Assembly (NCBI GenBank): GCA_033065855.1
Contig: JAVXUO010002811.1
Span: 179,025 to 243,024, forward strand
Length of the DNA: 64,000 nucleotides
Origin: Escallonia rubra
Taxonomy: Eukaryota > Streptophyta > Magnoliopsida > Escalloniales > Escalloniaceae
Reading direction: 5' to 3'
Shown here one piece after another: positions 11,618-24,633 of the stretch. The notes beneath the pieces were generated by a model that worked only from the letters and a program-made list of their open reading frames with translations, was not told the origin of the DNA and did not search any database. Numbering within the stretch: the stretch's first letter is position 1; every line of letters begins with the position of its first letter. A program made the position numbers and the translations under genes.

Positions 11618-14046
11618 TGTCACGCCCCCCCGGAAGGGGAAGTGCAACGCTAACAAGCTGGTTAACACATATACATCAAGGATAAACAGAGCTTTATTAC
11701 AACCTCAAAAGAAACAGCGAAAGTATGCTTAAACATTACAGTCGTCCATAAGTGGAAAGACTGAACATAACATTATACTACAGGCCACCTCTCTTCTATA
11801 CAAGTACTAGACTCCAAAATAAAAGAAGAACAACTAAAACGTTGCTCACCCAGCGTAATACTCTTGAGTCTCCCCGAGGTAATCCTCTTCGTCCCTTGGC
11901 AAATACTCCGACTCCGAACCTAGAAAAAAAGTATCGGGAATGCATAAGCCTAATGGCTCAGTAGGGTATCCGGTGCTTTTAAGTCTAAACATGACTTGAT
12001 CATATTATGTATAGTTAGTATGAACATGCAAGTCACTTGAACAAATGATACCTACGTACTTAAGAATAATTTAACATATCGAGTAACACATGCAAGCATC
12101 TGCTCACACTTGCCTTCAAAAGAAACGAGAATAACATATCGAGCAAGATTTGAAATCTTGTAGAACATACACGAGAATGACAAGCAAGACCTAAATATTA
12201 ACTTGATCTCGCCAAGAATAACCAAACAGTACAAAAAGTTCAAGACAAATATATGCCAAGTACGAGAATATCAATATGCAAATATGCCCCTCATGCACGA
12301 GCCAACCTTCCCTGAGTGCGAGAGACTTTTCGTATCGCAACCAACTGATGTAGCGGGTTCGATAGAAGAAGTCCAACGTCATCACAGGCACGCCAATAAT
12401 TCCTTTCGAGAAGTAGTATGCATAGCTAATGCGTACTATCAAGACATGAACGAGAACGAGAACCCTGGCCGGATAACTTCCAACCTCGGCAAATAACACC
12501 CTCAACTCACTTTTTTTCCTCCTCCTTCACGTGATATGCATAATCATGTACATACATCAACATGAATGTCATCAAGTACCTCAAAAGAGGTTTAATCCCC
12601 TGTCGAGTCATATTTACCGTATGATCAACAATACATGCCAAACATGTAACCTAATCTCTACTGCACAAACTAATTCGGTAATCAAGCAAGAAATGATTTG
12701 AGGTTCTTCCTTAACTACCCTATTATGTAGAAATTTGAGTGTCCATTTAAGACCTGAAATTTTGCCTAGTTATTCACCATTAAGCCCAACACGAAGGAAC
12801 TACTAGTTTAGGTTACCTAATCTGCCCAGTATTTCAAATGGCAGCAAGAGTAGTCTGTACTCCGAAAATCATAACAAATTAATTACAAGGCCTCTACAGT
12901 CAAACTATATATTTATGAAAAGTAGACTTAAATAGATACATACCAGTATTTTATTTGACACGAAAATATTGTTTTAAGATCATATTAAGCCCCTAAAAAG
13001 ACAAAATTCAGAATCTGCCTAACAACAGTTTCACAAGATAGGTTCCAAGCCACGAATTTTAAACCATAGTAATAGTACTTGAAATAATCTGAAATTTTTT
13101 ATGTATACTCTATACATGTACTAGTGTAACATATAAAATAACCAAGTCCATAAATTAACTAAAAGCATACCTTTCTAAGAATCAAAATTTCTTTAATTCC
13201 ATTACTGTACAGTTTCACAGAACAGGTTTCAAGCCACGAATTTTAAACCATAGTAATAGTACTTGAAATAATCTGCTATTTGGTGTGTATACTCTACACA
13301 TGTATTAGTACAACATATAAAATAACCAAACCCATATCTCAACTAAAACCAAACATTTCTAGTCACCAAAGTTATTTCATTTTCATGACTGTTTTGCAGG
13401 TTTTGAACATATCTCTCTCTTAAGACCATTACAAGCAAGTTTATAAGTATTCCACTACTCATAATACTTCTCTAACATGCTTTAAAACCTAAAAGAACAA
13501 GATAACCTACCAAGAAAATTAAGCTCAAGCCAATAGGAGAAAGTTGATGCAAATCCCCCTCTTTTACTCTTCCTTTTCTTCTTCTCTTCTTCCTTTCTCT
13601 CTTTTCTTTTCTTCCTTCTTCTTTCTCTCTTTTCTTTTCCCACTCTTTCCCTTCTCTTTGTTTCTCTTGGCCGAATGGTGCTTTTCCCTTCCACCTTCTC
13701 TTTTGTTTCTAAATTATCCACTCAACTTCTCTTCCCATTTTTTTTATTCTTTCATTTGATTACTCACCACCAAACATAGGTGGCACACCAAAATGCTATT
13801 AACCCCACACCCCTTCACGTGACCCCTTATAGCTAACTTAGGGTATTTTGAAATTGACCCCAAAGCTTTGCATAATTACTTTTTAACCTTAAAGTTTTAC
13901 ATAATTACATTTTGGACCCACAACTTAATTTCAATATTCATTTTATGTAGACAAATAATATAACACGATCATATTATTTCAATCAAAATTAAATATGTTT
14001 AATCTTAATAAAATTATTAGAAGCTAATTAAGATCGGGGCCTCACA
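11618..14046 (-). mobile_element. Solo LTR, about 2.4 kb, probably Ty3/gypsy
   Basis: Begins TGTCACGCCCC and ends GGGGCCTCACA, so it has TG...CA ends. It is flanked by a perfect 5-bp target duplication, ccacc (11613-11617 and 14047-14051). No gag-pol reading frame and no second LTR are present, so this is a solo LTR left by recombination between two LTRs. Read on the minus strand it ends GGGGGCGTGACA, the usual 3' edge of plant gypsy LTRs, which is why I orient it minus. Contains a tandem duplication (13024-13390) and a long pyrimidine-rich tract (13556-13660). Confidence 0.88.
13024..13390. repeat. Tandem duplication, period about 184 bp, inside the solo LTR
   Basis: Two neighbouring copies share a long segment starting with caagccacgaattttaaacc (near 13046 and 13230) and continuing through aataatctg to aaataacca. 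They differ at scattered bases. Confidence 0.8.
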
Positions 14047-14959
14047 CCACCACTCATCATCTTCCCCCAACATGTTGGCTTCGGAAACCACTGCAGCGAA
14101 GTCCTCGTTGTCAACCACATTGGCATGGTCCTTTTTCTGCCTTTTAGCCACTTGGCAATTCTTCTTGAAGTGCCCAATTTTCCCACACTTCCAACAAGCC
14201 TTTTTAGGCTTGGTAGAAGCGGGTTGGTAGAAGCAGAAGCTTGACCATCAAGCTTACGCTTAGAGCCACTAGGGGTGCCTTGGTCCACTACAAGAGCTTT
14301 TGAGGACTTGTTGTCTTCTAACTCAAGTCTATCCAAGTTTCGAGAATTCTCTTCAACTTGGATATACTTGACCAACTCTTGCATGGTCATGGCATCTCTT
14401 TACGACATTCTTTCCATGCTAAAGGTAATTTAGTAATTTTAGTTGACACTTGGAAAGACTCGTCAAGAAAGTGGCCCTCCGAAATAATCAAATTCATAAT
14501 CATTTGTAATTCATGAATCTAAGTAATAACAGACTTGCTATCTACCATGCGGAAGTCAAATAACTTACTGATTAGGAATTTTTTATTCCCGGCGTCCTCG
14601 GTCTTGTACTTACTGTCGAGATCATCCCATAATTCCTTCGCAGTGCTGTTAGCGTACTTGATCCCGTACATGTCATAAAGAGTGTCAGACAGCCCTCCCA
14701 AAATGTTGCCCTTGCAGTAGGTGTCATCCTCCTCCCACTTTTGCTTTTGCTTTTGCTTCATGGCAGTCTACTTTAATGCTTCATCTGCAGTTTCTTCCAC
14801 GACAGGCTTTGGAATAGTGAGCATGTAGGTAATCTTCAATGTTGCAAGAAAGAAATACATCTTGCTCTTCCATCGCCTAAAGAATGAGCCATCGAACTTA
14901 GCCAGCTTGGAGATGTTGTTGATCACAGGCATCCTAGCAGTAGTCTCCATCGTAGCCAA
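14047..14959 (-). pseudogene. Copia gag of the outer element
   Basis: ATG at 14957-14959. The first part has KFDGSFFRRWKSKMYFFL and the later part ELWDDLDSKY and KFLISKLFDFRM, all typical of copia gag. A CCHC zinc knuckle (CWKCGKIGHFKKNC) lies near 14150-14200. Stops interrupt it at about 14768 and 14519; the second looks like CAG changed to TAG. It ends at the solo LTR, which separates it from the protease. Confidence 0.88.
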
Positions 14960-14975
14960 AATAATGTCTTAAGAT

Positions 14976-15831
14976 TGTTGTAAAGTAAGGCAGTATGGAG
15001 AAAACTGAACTGAAAAAGCCTGAGTCGAATGCGTTGCACTCTTTCCTTAAGATAATATTTGCTCTCTTATAATCTGCTTAGAGTTGCAGCAAATCTTCCT
15101 CCCAAGATTAAACAGGCGAACTCTGTTGACTAGAGCAGATTGCAATCAAGAGACAGAAATTTGAGAGAGAGCAAGAGAGAACTTTGAAGTTTAAAATTCG
15201 TCTGACCATCAGCCTTATTTATAGACACCAAAAGGTACCTCAAACATGTGCAAACAATTGTGACAGTTAAGTGACTCTGCAGATGTCACTTAACAGCCAC
15301 AATCTATCGACACAGCTAACAGGTGCACCTTATGAACTAGCAGACACCATAAATAGGTGCCATTTAAATTTAAATAAAACAAAAAATTAGTTACACTATT
15401 TTTAGTCCAAAAGTCACACCCAATCAGGTTCACAGACTGAATTTGTCGCAAAAAGTTAAGGCTAGGCTCTGGGCGAGGGCTCCTAGTGACGATGTGCACA
15501 TGCGAAATGCAAAGTGCGCCCAAAAGTGCCTTTATGCCGGCGCGCGCATGCGTACGGTGCGGTGCACCCCACATGTGAAGTGCATGGCCATGCATACCAT
15601 GTGTTTCTAGAGCAATATGGTATGTCACATGGTCATTTAAATACCCTTAACATTTTCCTTTCCCAAGCCATCTGGGAACCCATATCATAACCCTTTTTAA
15701 CCTTATTGATGGCCAATCTTTAAGAGTTAATATCTCTCTAAGCAATCAATCAATGATAGATTCTTTTTGCATATTAAACCTTGTAGTACAAGGTTCAATA
15801 AGGTAGGATCAATTTATGAAAAATTCCAACA
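14976..15831 (-). repeat. 5' LTR of the outer copia element
   Basis: Matches 3242-4149 end to end with scattered substitutions and indels. It carries the promoter for the minus-strand transcript by family precedent. The right neighbour ctatt is the target duplication. Confidence 0.93.
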
Positions 15832-15836
15832 CTATT

Positions 15837-16619
15837 TACTTAGAGCTAGGTCCAACATGGTGACTTCTCATATTTAGAAGCATCCTTTTCATGCTATCGA
15901 CCTTGCACATTGGGTTCTCTAATGAATCAATATAATTCAATGTCAAACAGTTTAGAGCTCTAAAGCACAGCAAATAGGGGCTGTTTCTGGAAGCATAACA
16001 TCATTGGATTAAGATTTGTTTACAAACCTTCATATTTTCTCGCGGTAAGAAAATAGAATGCTACTTCCTAATTGTATTTTGTCTCCATTGAAATAAAATT
16101 GGACATGCCAAACCAGAAAAAATAGAAAAAGAAAAGGTCATACATGTCATAACAAAGGGAGTCAACACATCGAGCAATGATACAAACGTCATCAACAAGA
16201 ATGTGTGGCTAAAGTGTTTTCACTCTACCCTCCTATCATTTAGCTTTTAGATTGCCCATCTTGCGGTATGCCTCTAGGAAGCATTACTCTTAGTCACTGG
16301 TAGCATATTGACTTCCATGTGAGACAGCCAAGCATGCCTATGCTTATCAAACCAAATATTAGTGTCTAATTACATTAACATTGATATCCCAAGTCATCAA
16401 TCATACCAAGACCTATGTTACATGGAGACTTCAAAATGTGTGAAGTACCCTTATCGGACACTCGACACTTGGACATTAGTATATGTGTCCGACACACCCC
16501 ATAGGATATGTCACTAAAAATACTATATTATAATGTTTCTTTTAGTTCGTTATTGCTTTGAGATATCTTAGTTTTAAATTAAAACGATATGTATAACTTA
16601 AAGCACCATGTAAACCCAA
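15837..16619. other. Host flank between the two copia elements
   Basis: About 780 bp of AT-rich DNA without a convincing gene. The left edge directly continues the chorismate mutase 3' flank that was split by the outer copia. The right part (from about 16400) belongs to an older inverted-repeat element. Confidence 0.5.
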
Positions 16620-16624
16620 GGAAT

Positions 16625-16879
16625 TGTAAAATAACAAATGTTTGTTGTATTCATTCCCGACTTCAAGATTCCTTTTACAATGATATATACAGAAGACTCC
16701 ACGTGAGGTGAGTAAACCATGGAGAGAGATATGGGCTTTGGTTACATTTGAAAACATTTGAATTGTGGAACTTAAATCCAAAGAGAGTGAGGCAGTAGCA
16801 CATCTATGTGGATAAGTCAGCTTCACGGTTAAAGTGTTATTTGGCAGGTGATTGCTTGCATGGCAGGGTATTGCTAACA
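16625..16879 (-). repeat. 3' LTR of the second copia
   Basis: 255 bp, nearly identical to 21279-21523; the right copy lacks a short segment near 21407 that is duplicated here (acatttgaaaacatttgaa). Confidence 0.93.
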
Positions 16880-16954
16880 CGCCCCTGCAAGATCGAGGCG
16901 CCGTTGGTGACTCTGATCTTGGATCTGATTCGATGAAGTTACAGACGAGAAATC

Positions 16955-18494
16955 AACTTAGTAAGGATGTCAACGAGTTGATCTTTGGAGTTGACATGAT
17001 GGACACGGAGTGAGCCATTGCTAACACTTTCTCGAAGAAAGTGGTAATCCAGAGCGATATGTTTCATTCAGGAATGGAAGACAAGATTTGCACAAAGGTA
17101 TGTAGCTCCAGTGTTGTCGCAGAAGAGGGCGGGTGTTTTGGAAGGTGTAACGCCAAGCTCATGCAAAAGATTGGTGACCCATAGTATTTCAGCGGTAGAG
17201 TTGGCAATGGCTTTGTATTCAGCTTTAAAGGATGATCGAGATACTGTTTTTTGTCGAGTCGATTTCCAGGAGATTGGATTAGATCCAAGGTAAAGAATAT
17301 AGCCAGTGGTGGAATGGCCATTGTCATGGTCACCACCCCAGTTAGAGTCACTAAAGGCCTGAAATGTGAGAGGGATGCCGCGACGGAGGTAAAGGCCATG
17401 ATGGATGGTTACTTTCATAAAACGAAGAACACATTTGAGAGCTGTCCAATGACGTTCAGTGGGAGAGTGCATGAATTGAGAGAGACGATTGACCACAAAA
17501 CAAACATCAGGCCTAGTAAGAGAGATAGGTATTGGAGGGCACCGACCAATTTTTGATATGGTGTCGGATCAACATGTGAGGAGCCATCATGGAGAGTGAG
17601 AGTAGAGAAGGTGCACATGGGGGTGTGGACCTCTTTGGCGCCTGCCATAAAGAATGTATGCAAGAGGTCATTGATGTGATGATGTTGGGAAAGGAATAAG
17701 CCATCGGTGGTGTTTATGACTTCGACACCCAAAAATTGGTGAAGTGAGTCAAGATCTTTGAGAGAGAATCGGTGATCAAGAGTTTTGACAAAAGAGTCCA
17801 GGCATGTAGTGTTGTTGCCCGTGAGAATAATATCATCAACATATACTAGAAAATATGTAGTGATATCGTCCTTGTTGTAGATGAATAGTGAGGCATCGGC
17901 AATTGATTTAATGAAACCGGCTTGCAGAAGATAGCCCTTAAGTTCTTGATACCAAGCACGTGGTGCTTGCTTGAGTCCATAGATGACTTTACGGAGCTTG
18001 CAAACAAGGTGAGGCAAGGAGGAATGGAGAAATCCCGGAGGTTGGGCCATGTAAACATCATCATGTAGAGTGCCATGCAGGAAGGCATTGTTGATGTCAA
18101 GTTGTCGAAGTGGCCAGTTGTGGGATAGTGCAAGACAGAGGACAACACGAATAGTGGCGGGTTTTGTGACCGGACTGAAAGTGTCCGCATAATCAAGTCC
18201 CAGACGTTGGTGAAATCCTTTCGCCACGAGGCGAGCTTTATATTTAGCAATGGAATCGTCGGGATGACGCTTGATGCGGAAAATCCATTTGCAACCTACA
18301 ATATTTTGATTGAATTTTGGAACAAGATCCCAAGTACCGTTTCGGAGTAGAGCATCAAATTCTTCGGACATGGCATTACGCCAATGAGGATCATTTAGCG
18401 CTTGAGAGAGACAAGTGGGTTCAAGAGAGAGCGGTAGAGGATGAGCCGTAGTGTGATTAATGAATTTTGGGTTGAAGTATTTTGGGTTTGGATG
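16955..18494 (-). pseudogene. Second copia: reverse transcriptase and RNase H
   Basis: RT carries [36 protein letters not shown] and the catalytic YVDD near 17845. RNase H carries [25 protein letters not shown] and [12 protein letters not shown] frameshift near 17450 lies between RT and RNase H. A TGA at 17068-17070 stands in the RNase H tail where Arg (CGA) is expected; the frame remains readable beyond it to about 16955 ([20 protein letters not shown]). The frame is also open across 18371-18494 back to the TGA that ends the integrase part. Confidence 0.92.
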
Positions 18495-20110
18495 TCAGTT
18501 TCGTATGGGACGTGAGTTGGATAAATGTGTAGAAGTGGGAATAGTGAGAAAATACGGAGAAGATGGTGCAGACATGGAAGGTGTGGCTGATGTGCAAGGC
18601 TGGCTTATATTTGGTAAAGTGGAAATGGGTAAGGGAGATAAAGAATGAGAAGCTTGTGGAGAGGATTGTGGCAGATTTGGTGGGGAATTTTGTGGGAATT
18701 CGGAAGAGGTGAGATTTGTTTGATTTGAGGGGGATGATGACAAGTTTGAAAGTGGCAGATTAGGTGAGGACAAATTTGAAGGAGATAAAGTGGTTGGAGT
18801 GGTGGGTTGGATAAATAAGGAGCTTGAATTTGAATTCAAATCAGGTGAGTGATTGTTGGCAGAATGGTTGGCCAGAGAAGTAGGGGCTGGTGCGTGGAAG
18901 TCTAGCTCGTGCTGAACCAAGCCTTGAGTAGGAAGTAATTGATGTTTACGGCCACCATGCATGGGAAAAATATGTTCAACAAATTTCACGTGACGAGAAA
19001 AATATATTTTTTCGGAAACGGGATTGAAACATTTGTACGCTGCTTGGGTAGTGGAATATCCAAGAAAAATACATGGAGCGGAGTGAGGTTGTAGTTTGGA
19101 GGAAGTGTATGGACGGCGCCAAGGGTAACAGAGGCAACCAAAAATTTTGAGACGAATGTAATTGGGTGGCCGGTGATGTAGCATTTCAAAAGGAGATTTG
19201 AACCGGAGAACTACAGTGGGAAGGCGGTTGATGAGATAAACGGTAGTGAGAAATGCGTGTGGCCAAAATTTGAGCGGAAGAGAGGCAGTTTGAAAAAGTG
19301 TTTTTCCTGTTTCGACGATGTGTCGATGTCGACGTTCAGACGTACCATTATGTTCGGGTGTATGGGGAGGAGTGGTGAAATGAGAGATGCCATTGGTAGC
19401 TAGAATTTTGTTGAGAGATTCATACTCACTACCATTGTCGGAGTAAATGGACATAATTGGTAGTTGAAAGAATTTTTCAACGAGGGATTTGAATTGAGGA
19501 AATAATGTATGAACGTCTGATTTTCGTCGCATAGGATATAGCCAAATATATTTTGTGTAATGATCAACGAAAATAAGATAGTAACAAAAACATTCATGTG
19601 AAGGTTCAGTTGGTCCCCAAACATCTGTGTAAATTAATTGTAATGGCTGAGAGCTAGTGAGAGAATTGGTGCGAAAAGGTAACTTATGACTTTTATTACA
19701 ATCGCAAAAGTTACAATGAAAGGATTTGGGATAAGATAAATGAGAGCCTAATTTTTTAGATGCAAGGACGGAATGTAGAACACGTAGTGATGGGTGACCA
19801 AGTCGCTGATGCCAGCCAGTGAAATTTGATTTGGAGATAGAATGTGCTTGTGGAGTGGGTAGGGATGGTAGGCAATAAACATCATTTACATTCTTTCCGT
19901 GAAGAAGTGGCGCCCCCGTGCTCAGATCCTTCACCAAAAAGTAAGAAGGAAAAAAATTCAAGTGAGACATAGTTGGAATGACAGAATTTTGCAACAGAAA
20001 TAAGATTCTGATTAATAGAAGGAGCACATAAAACATCATTTAAGGCAAAAGTAGCGTGAGGGGTACGTAATTTTGCATGTCCAATATGGGATATGTGCAA
20101 ACCTGAACCA
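18495..20110 (-). pseudogene. Second copia: integrase region
   Basis: Contains the zinc-binding HQRLGHPSLRVLH and CNFCDCNKSHK. The DDE core has YTDVWGP, YLIFVDHYTKYIW and SDNGSEY, followed by HTPEHNGTSERRHRHIVE. A Ser/Pro/Asn-rich linker precedes the stop at 18495-18497, which looks like CGA changed to TGA because the same frame continues into RT. Two frameshifts near 20105 and 19950 separate it from the protease. Confidence 0.92.
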
Positions 20111-21232
<1,122 letters not shown>

Positions 21233-21265
21233 GGATCGAAAAAATAGAGCTTTAACTCAATGAGG

Positions 21266-21278
21266 GCTTCTGATACCA
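21266..21278 (-). other. Primer binding site (tRNA-iMet) of the second copia
   Basis: The minus strand reads TGGTATCAGAAGC directly after the 5' LTR. The first ten bases match the plant initiator-tRNA primer site. Confidence 0.85.
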
Positions 21279-21523
21279 TGTAAAATAACAAATGTTTGCT
21301 GTATTCATTCCCGACTTCAAGATTCCTTTTACAATGATATATACAGAAGACTCCACGTGAGGTGAGTAAACCATGGAGATATATATGGGCTTTGGTTACA
21401 TTTGAATTGTGGAACTTAAATCCAAAGAGATTGAGGCAGTAGCACATCTATGTGGATAAGTCAGCTTCACGGTTAGAGTGTTATTTGGCAGGTGATTGCT
21501 TGCATGGCAGGGTATTGCTAATA
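21279..21523 (-). repeat. 5' LTR of the second copia
   Basis: 245 bp. Same start as 16625; ends in ATA where the other copy has ACA. Followed by the ggaat target duplication. Confidence 0.93.
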
Positions 21524-21739
21524 GGAATAACTAAATTTCAAGAATTATATAGGAATATTTTGTCGTGTTCCCGTGTCTTGGGTTTTGAAAAATAGACAAA
21601 TCTGACACTTGAACACGTATTCGACTTAGACACTAGTTCGAGTCCATGTAACATAGACCAAGACCAGTGTCTGTAAGCACATGCGTTATGATTCCAACAT
21701 GAGAAAGAGAAAACAATATAATTGGAATAATAGTCGGCT

Positions 21740-22598
21740 ACTCTCAAGGCCATGGGTCATCTCTGCCCTAGCTGGTCGCCGGCCTTTGGCTGCTGGTTTC
21801 CTCTCTTTTTTCTTCTCCATCATCCCTTCCAAACGTCCCTACCCTTAGCAACGGTAGTAGCCGTCCCATTTTTTGAAACCCAAGCAGCCGCTCTCCAGAT
21901 CTTCCTTGGCCTATTCCCTGCTAAATACTTTTCTTTTCCAATCCTATCCTATCCTCTCTTGCTTTCCCCTAAAATCCTAGCAGCTAACTTTGCCCATGTG
22001 CACAATCCTACCTCGAACTCTATTCCATTTAGTTTTCCAATCTATGCTGCTGCATCAGGCCAAATTTGGCCCCAGATCTCCTTGCTGCTGTTGCCGGCTC
22101 TCTAGATTGTTTCCCTTCTGCACCTTGAATGTCTGGTTGCTGCACTGCTGCGGTCATCACGCTGCTGCTGTTGCTAGCCAATGTTGTTGTTGTCACTGTT
22201 ATCCGGTGTTAAAGTTGTTTGTTGTTCTGTCAGCAATTTATATTATGGCTCTAGTTCAGGTATTCTTTGTGAAGCTTTGTCCGCAACTTTTGCCTTTTTT
22301 TTCCTTTTCTTTTTCATGTTCATTTTACTGGTTGGGAGCTAGTCATTTGATTTTCTCTGGGTAGTTTGCGATGATCTGATTTGCTGATGCTACGCGATGC
22401 TTATAGATCATTTTGTAGATGTTGCTGCCTCGGCTGGCGGGTGCAATTTCTGGCCTGTTTCTAGGGCTACTCGAGTTGCCCTCAAGGCTGCTGCTGCTTT
22501 CATGGCTGTCTGTTCTGTTTGGGCAGCCGAAAATTTGGTGCTTGCCTTGTTTTTGCTTCTAGTGCTACTTTCTGCATGGTGGGATTTCTGAGTTCATC
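21740..22598 (+). other. Probable LINE 5' region
   Basis: Pyrimidine- and CTG-rich DNA without a stable long frame, directly before a LINE ORF1-like frame in the same direction. Its role as the 5' part of that LINE is inferred only from position. Confidence 0.35.
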
Positions 22599-23180
22599 AT
22601 GGCATTGACGGAAACTTTTCCTCTTGTATCTTCTGCTTCAGCACCCCCAAGTGCACCAGTGAAAAAGTCACTTGCCTTGGTGCTGGTAATTCTTCTACTA
22701 CAGATATTGCTGTGAACTTCAAAATCCCTCCGCTTCCGGATGTTGCAATCTTGACTAAGCGCCTATCTCTTTTCTCCGACTGAAATAGCATCATCGGAGG
22801 CATTCCTCCAACAATTGCAAAATATTCACAATCATATTAGCACCTTTTAGGGGTCGAAAGAACCCGCAGTGGTTAGAGTTTTTGGTCCTTGCCATATTTC
22901 CAGTAATCTTTAACCCCGTGAGAACTTTCTTACTGATAATGCACTCTTTCGTTTATTCAAATGGAAACCTGGCTTTGATCGCAGGGTGGAATTTTATTTC
23001 ACCATACAGCTGTTGGGTTCGTTCTCCACATTTGTAGTTGCCCTTTTTTCGCACTCTATCCTTAAGAAGATTATGGGTACGTTTGGCCTTTTCTTACGCA
23101 CCAATGAACACAGCCAAACTTCAATACATCTAGCATTAGAAAAAATATGGGTGGACGTGGACTTGACTAAGCCTTGCAGG
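22599..23180 (+). pseudogene. LINE ORF1 relic (DUF4283-like)
   Basis: ATG at 22599. The frame-broken translation has FKWKPGFD, then hydrophobic segments, and ends with LALEKIWVDVDLTKP near 23170. That last piece corresponds to the SRPSxARVxVEVDL block of the DUF4283 domain in plant LINE ORF1 proteins. Stops and at least two frame changes are present. It is cut off at about 23180 by the gypsy gag in the opposite orientation. Confidence 0.6.
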
Positions 23181-24558
23181 TGTGCCGTGCAGCTTCCTTG
23201 AGATGTCCCAAAGACCGAAGCTGGAGGTTTTCAAGGTAGACCATGTAGGTGTCTTTCATGTTCTTGATGCAAATGGGTACGAGGGTCTCATCCTTACTGA
23301 AGTCAGTGCACTCCAAGCACTTGTGATGAAATCGTGTGACATAGGTATTGAGGTCTTCCCCGGGGTTCTGGCAGATTCCGGCAATGTCAACGATGGTCAC
23401 ACGTTCCATTTCATAGTGACACTTGTCAAGGAAGAGCTGGACCATGTCAGACCAGGAGTGGATAGTGCCGTCAGAGATCTGGTGGTACCAAAAGTAGGCG
23501 AGGCCAGTCAGGGACTTGTGAAATTCATGAAGCTTCAAAGTGTCGTCCTCCCCGTAGTGCTCCAGGGAGCCAGCAAAACGAGTGAGGTGCTCACGGGCGT
23601 TGCCTTCTTTACCATTCAATAGGGAGAAGGCTGGTTGCTTGTACTTGACAGGGTAAGGCTTGGTAGCGAGGTCACCAGAGTAGGGAGCATGGCCTAACAG
23701 CTTAGAGGGGGAGTGTGGTAAGGATGACTGCTTGAGACGGTGGAGGACGGCATCAAGGTCATGCTTGGTGACATACGAAGCATGCAAGGGTTTTTGCCCT
23801 GCCAGGATGATCCAGGCACCAGAGCCCCCAGACGGTGCAACCTAAGGCATTGAGGGGATGACAATGGTAAAGAGGGGTTGGTGGTGGAAAGTAACTTGTT
23901 GGGGGTATGGCTTACATAAGGGTAGTGTCAGCGGCTAGAGGCCGGTCGTCAGAAACGGTTGACTGAAGCAAGTCGGGGTATGAGTTGTGTTTAGGTGTCG
24001 ATTGGTTATGTTAGGGTTAGGCTCCATTACAATTGATTCGTGAGTCTCTGAAGTACTTCGAGCAAGGGTAAGGCGTGGCGCTGTGGGCTGAGGTGCCGCG
24101 AGTCCTACTATCGAGGGCCCAGAGGACCAAGGCAGCGGTGGTCGCGACACTGGGACCTGAGCAGTGTCCAGAAGTAGCCCAGGCCCTGAAGGCTGGATCT
24201 GAGCAGTAGGGGCCAACCCTAGAGCTTGGGATGACACGGGCTGAGCAGCGAGCACATGGTGGGGAGCTCTAAGGCCATGAAAAGTCAGCGACTGCAAAGT
24301 CAAAACTTGGATTGATTTTTGCATTTTTAATATCGCGGCCGTGAGAGATGATTGGGAGTCTTGGAGTTCGGTGATGGTTGGAGTAAAGTTTTGGATTGTG
24401 GCGTTGACAATCGCAGCCACATTAGGTGCATCCATCCTGGGGATAGGCTGGAGTTGGTTGTGGCTGGTCTCCTCTTGGTCCTCGAGGTGATGCTCATCTT
24501 GGATGGTTGGGTTGAGACTTTGCCTGGTAGTCCTGGTAGCCCTGCATTGCTGAGGCAT
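23167..24558 (-). pseudogene. Ty3/gypsy-type gag, truncated
   Basis: The N-terminal part (ATG at 24556-24558) is Gln/Thr/Pro-rich and has no known fold that I recognise. The second part, 23167-23787, contains the retrotransposon gag core: AREHLTRFAGSLEHYG, LKLHEFHKSLTGLAYFWY, LFLDKCHYEMERV and PGEDLNTYVTRF. This is the plant gypsy gag domain. A frame change separates the two parts near 23800-23930. No pol follows; the element is cut by the LINE relic at about 23180. Confidence 0.8.
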
Positions 24559-24605
24559 GGTTGCTTGGGTGTGTCAGGCAAGGGACGAACTGCATTGCGA
24601 TGCTC

Positions 24606-24626
24606 ACCTCCCCAGCGGAGTCGCCA
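24606..24626 (-). other. Gypsy leader/primer-site-like motif
   Basis: The minus strand reads TTTTGGCGACTCCGCTGGGG just before the gag N-terminus. TTGGCGACTCCRCTGGGG directly downstream of the 5' LTR is common in plant gypsy elements. This supports an LTR edge at about 24634. Confidence 0.65.
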
Positions 24627-24633
24627 AAATGAT

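Larger units (their letters stand above)
3242..15831 (-). mobile_element. Ty1/copia LTR retrotransposon, degenerate, with two nested insertions
   Basis: LTRs at 3242-4149 and 14976-15831 share termini TGTTG...CAACA. The element is bounded by a perfect 5-bp target duplication, ctatt (3237-3241 and 15832-15836). Minus-strand gene order is gag, protease, integrase, RT and RNase H, which defines Ty1/copia. Two later insertions interrupt it: a hAT element at 6745-10633 and a solo LTR at 11618-14046. Removing both leaves about 6.3 kb, a normal copia size. Several stops and frameshifts in gag and pol make it non-functional. The two LTRs differ at many positions and by indels (908 versus 856 bp), so the insertion is old. 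No standard TGGTATCAGAGC primer site is visible next to the 5' LTR; gag starts only about 17 bp from it. Confidence 0.95.

Noticed and set aside
13482..13759. Lys/Glu/Arg-rich frame and its Phe/Leu/Ser-rich opposite
   Set aside because: Product of the pyrimidine-rich tract within the solo LTR, not a gene.
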